Shown here piece after piece: positions 14,515-15,806 of a stretch of DNA of 15,806 nt. The position numbers were made by a program, and so were the translations under genes. The DNA is taken from the NCBI GenBank assembly GCA_002347125.1, contig DDXG01000212.1, forward strand, positions 1-15,806, written 5' to 3'. Each line of letters starts with the position of its first letter. Positions within the stretch are counted from its first letter, which is position 1. The stretch comes from Phycisphaerales bacterium UBA2266. GTDB lineage: Bacteria; Planctomycetota; Phycisphaerae; Sedimentisphaerales; Anaerobacaceae. The notes below the pieces were generated by a model. That model ran no database searches. It was not told the DNA's origin and saw only the letters and a program-made list of their open reading frames with translations.

Positions 14515-15806
14515 ATGCAACGACGCGATTTTCTCAGGATGACCGGCTCGGCGGCTGCATGCGCCGTGCTCGGAAACCGCGCAGGCCTGGCCGCCGGCGG
14601 CGTAATGTACAACGCCGAGCCGGCCGCCTATCGCAACCAGAACCGCTCGACCGTGGCCTGTCGAAACGGCATCGTCTGTACAAGTCATCCATTGGCGAGC
14701 ATCGCCGGCATTGACATCCTCAAGGCCGGTGGCAACGCCATCGACGCCGCCGTCGCCGCCAACGCCGTCCTCAGTGTTACCGAGCCGATGAGTTGCGGGC
14801 CCGGCGGCGACCTGTTCGCCATCGTCTGGTCGGCCAAGGACCGTAAGTTGCTGGGTCTCAACGCCAGCGGACGCTCCCCCTACCGCTGGAGCCTTAAGGA
14901 CGCCCAGGACCTCGCTCTCAGGGAGTTGCCCATCTATGGTCCCCTGTCGTGGAGCGTCCCCGGCTGCGTCAGCGGCTGGGCCGCCCTGCTTGGCCGCATG
15001 GGCTCCATGAAGCCGGGCCATGTCCTGGAGGCGGCCATCCACCATGCCCGTGAAGGCTTCTGCGTAACGCCCGTCATCGCCGGCGACTGGCGCACTGCGA
15101 ACCCGCAAGAACACCCGACACTCGCCAGGGTCTTCGCCCCCAACGGTAAGACGCCGCAATTTGGCGACATCTTCCGCAATCCGGACATGGCGAGATGCTT
15201 CGAGACCATCGCCCGCGACGGCCTGGAAGCGTTCTATCAGGGCGAGATCGCCGAGCGGATTGTCAGGTTCAGCAACAAGGTCGGCGGCCGCTTCTCCATG
15301 CGGGACTTCGCCGAGCACCGTGCCGACTGGGTCGAGCCCGTCAGCGCCAATTACCGCGGCTACGATGTCTGGCAATTGCCCCCCAACGGCCAGGGCATCG
15401 CCGTCCTCCAGATGCTCAACCTCCTGGAGACGTTCGACATCGCCTCCATGAAGCCCAATTCCGCCGAGCACCTGCACTTGTTCATCGAGGCCAAGAAGCT
15501 CGCCTTCGAGGACCGCGCCGTCTACTACGCCGACATGGACTTCGCCGATGTGCCCCTGCGGCAATTGATCTCCAAGGACTACGCGAGGCAGCGGGCGCGG
15601 CTGATCGACCCTCGCCGGGCCGCCCGACAGGTGGCCGCCGGCCGCCTCCATGGGCCGTCCGAGACGATCTACCTTACCGCCGCCGACAAGGACGGCAACA
15701 TGGTCTCCCTCATCCAGAGCATCTACCATCACTTCGGCTCCCGCATGGTCCCGGACGGCCTGGGCTTCGCCTTGCAGAATCGCGGTCAGTCGTTCAGCCT
15801 CCATCC
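14515..15806 (+). CDS. Tat-exported gamma-glutamyltranspeptidase, 3' end outside the window
   Basis: The first 430 residues of a usual 530-580 are visible and the frame is open to the right edge. The start MQRRDFLRMTGSAAACAVLG is a Tat leader. Family blocks: GGNAIDAAVAANAVLSVTEP with CGPGGDLF, substrate-carboxylate Arg R120 in ASGRSP, and the autoprocessing site PSE-T384-IYLTAADKDGN followed by LQNRG. T384 would be both the cleavage site and the N-terminal nucleophile of the small subunit. The family hydrolyses or transfers gamma-glutamyl groups, for example from glutathione, in the periplasm. Many planctomycete-like relatives have no known substrate, so a different amide is possible. ATG 14515 has AGGAG (14504-14508) with a 6-base spacer. 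An in-frame ATG at 14509 overlaps that site and is less likely. It follows the MBL gene by 20 bases and probably shares its transcript. Confidence 0.88.
   Translation, partial: MQRRDFLRMTGSAAACAVLGNRAGLAAGGVMYNAEPAAYRNQNRSTVACRNGIVCTSHPLASIAGIDILKAGGNAIDAAVAANAVLSVTEPMSCGPGGDLFAIVWSAKDRKLLGLNASGRSPYRWSLKDAQDLALRELPIYGPLSWSVPGCVSGWAALLGRMGSMKPGHVLEAAIHHAREGFCVTPVIAGDWRTANPQEHPTLARVFAPNGKTPQFGDIFRNPDMARCFETIARDGLEAFYQGEIAERIVRFSNKVGGRFSMRDFAEHRADWVEPVSANYRGYDVWQLPPNGQGIAVLQMLNLLETFDIASMKPNSAEHLHLFIEAKKLAFEDRAVYYADMDFADVPLRQLISKDYARQRARLIDPRRAARQVAAGRLHGPSETIYLTAADKDGNMVSLIQSIYHHFGSRMVPDGLGFALQNRGQSFSLH

Noticed and set aside
14404..15804. Minus-strand open frame of 466 codons opposite the right-edge gene
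   Set aside because: The plus strand encodes an unmistakable gamma-glutamyltranspeptidase that only lacks its stop codon because of the window edge.

Overview
The window looks like an accessory carbohydrate- and sulfate-ester-degrading region from a GC-rich bacterium of the PVC group, most likely a planctomycete (Phycisphaerae or Sedimentisphaerales type). This assignment is an inference. It rests on the gene mix (Tat-exported formylglycine sulfatase, GxGYxYP-family protein, GH38 mannosidase, sodium:solute symporter, large GH2 with a discoidin-like C-terminus), on RRDFLR-type Tat leaders, and on a short repeated CAAAACAAACCCAAT element that I recall from planctomycete intergenic regions. No rRNA, tRNA, CRISPR array, transposase, SusC/SusD pair or transcription factor was found.

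Layout. At the extreme left a minus-strand gene starts at 59 behind its own promoter and leaves the window after 19 codons. Next comes a minus-strand operon read from right to left: a sodium:solute symporter (6909-4948), a cytoplasmic GH38 alpha-mannosidase (4927-2423) and an exported GxGYxYP-family protein (2376-481). It is driven by a good sigma70-type promoter at 6987-7016. Divergent from it is a Tat-exported sulfatase (7412-8869). It lies behind an exact consensus promoter (TTGACA, 17 bases, TATAAT) and a leader of about 330 nt that carries three copies of the repeat. A convergent gap (8870-9069) holds hairpins and repeat-like DNA. It is followed by a minus-strand, exported, multidomain GH2 enzyme (12360-9070). 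A second divergent promoter region (12361-12583) separates GH2 from a plus-strand pair: an exported protein with tandem metallo-beta-lactamase (MBL) folds (12584-14494) and a Tat-exported gamma-glutamyltranspeptidase (GGT) that starts at 14515 and runs off the right edge.

How the genes may work together (inference). The exported GH2, sulfatase and GxGYxYP protein could trim and desulfate a complex, possibly mannose-containing, glycan outside the cytoplasm. The symporter would import released sugar or oligosaccharide, and the cytoplasmic GH38 would cleave alpha-mannosides inside. The MBL/GGT pair is a separate transcription unit and its link to glycan use is not shown by sequence.

The most unusual points are the leader repeat behind the perfect promoter, whose three copies fall in three different reading frames, the two-domain MBL protein whose first domain has lost its metal motif, and the inverted repeat between the GH2 and MBL promoters. 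I see no clearly new defence or mobile system.
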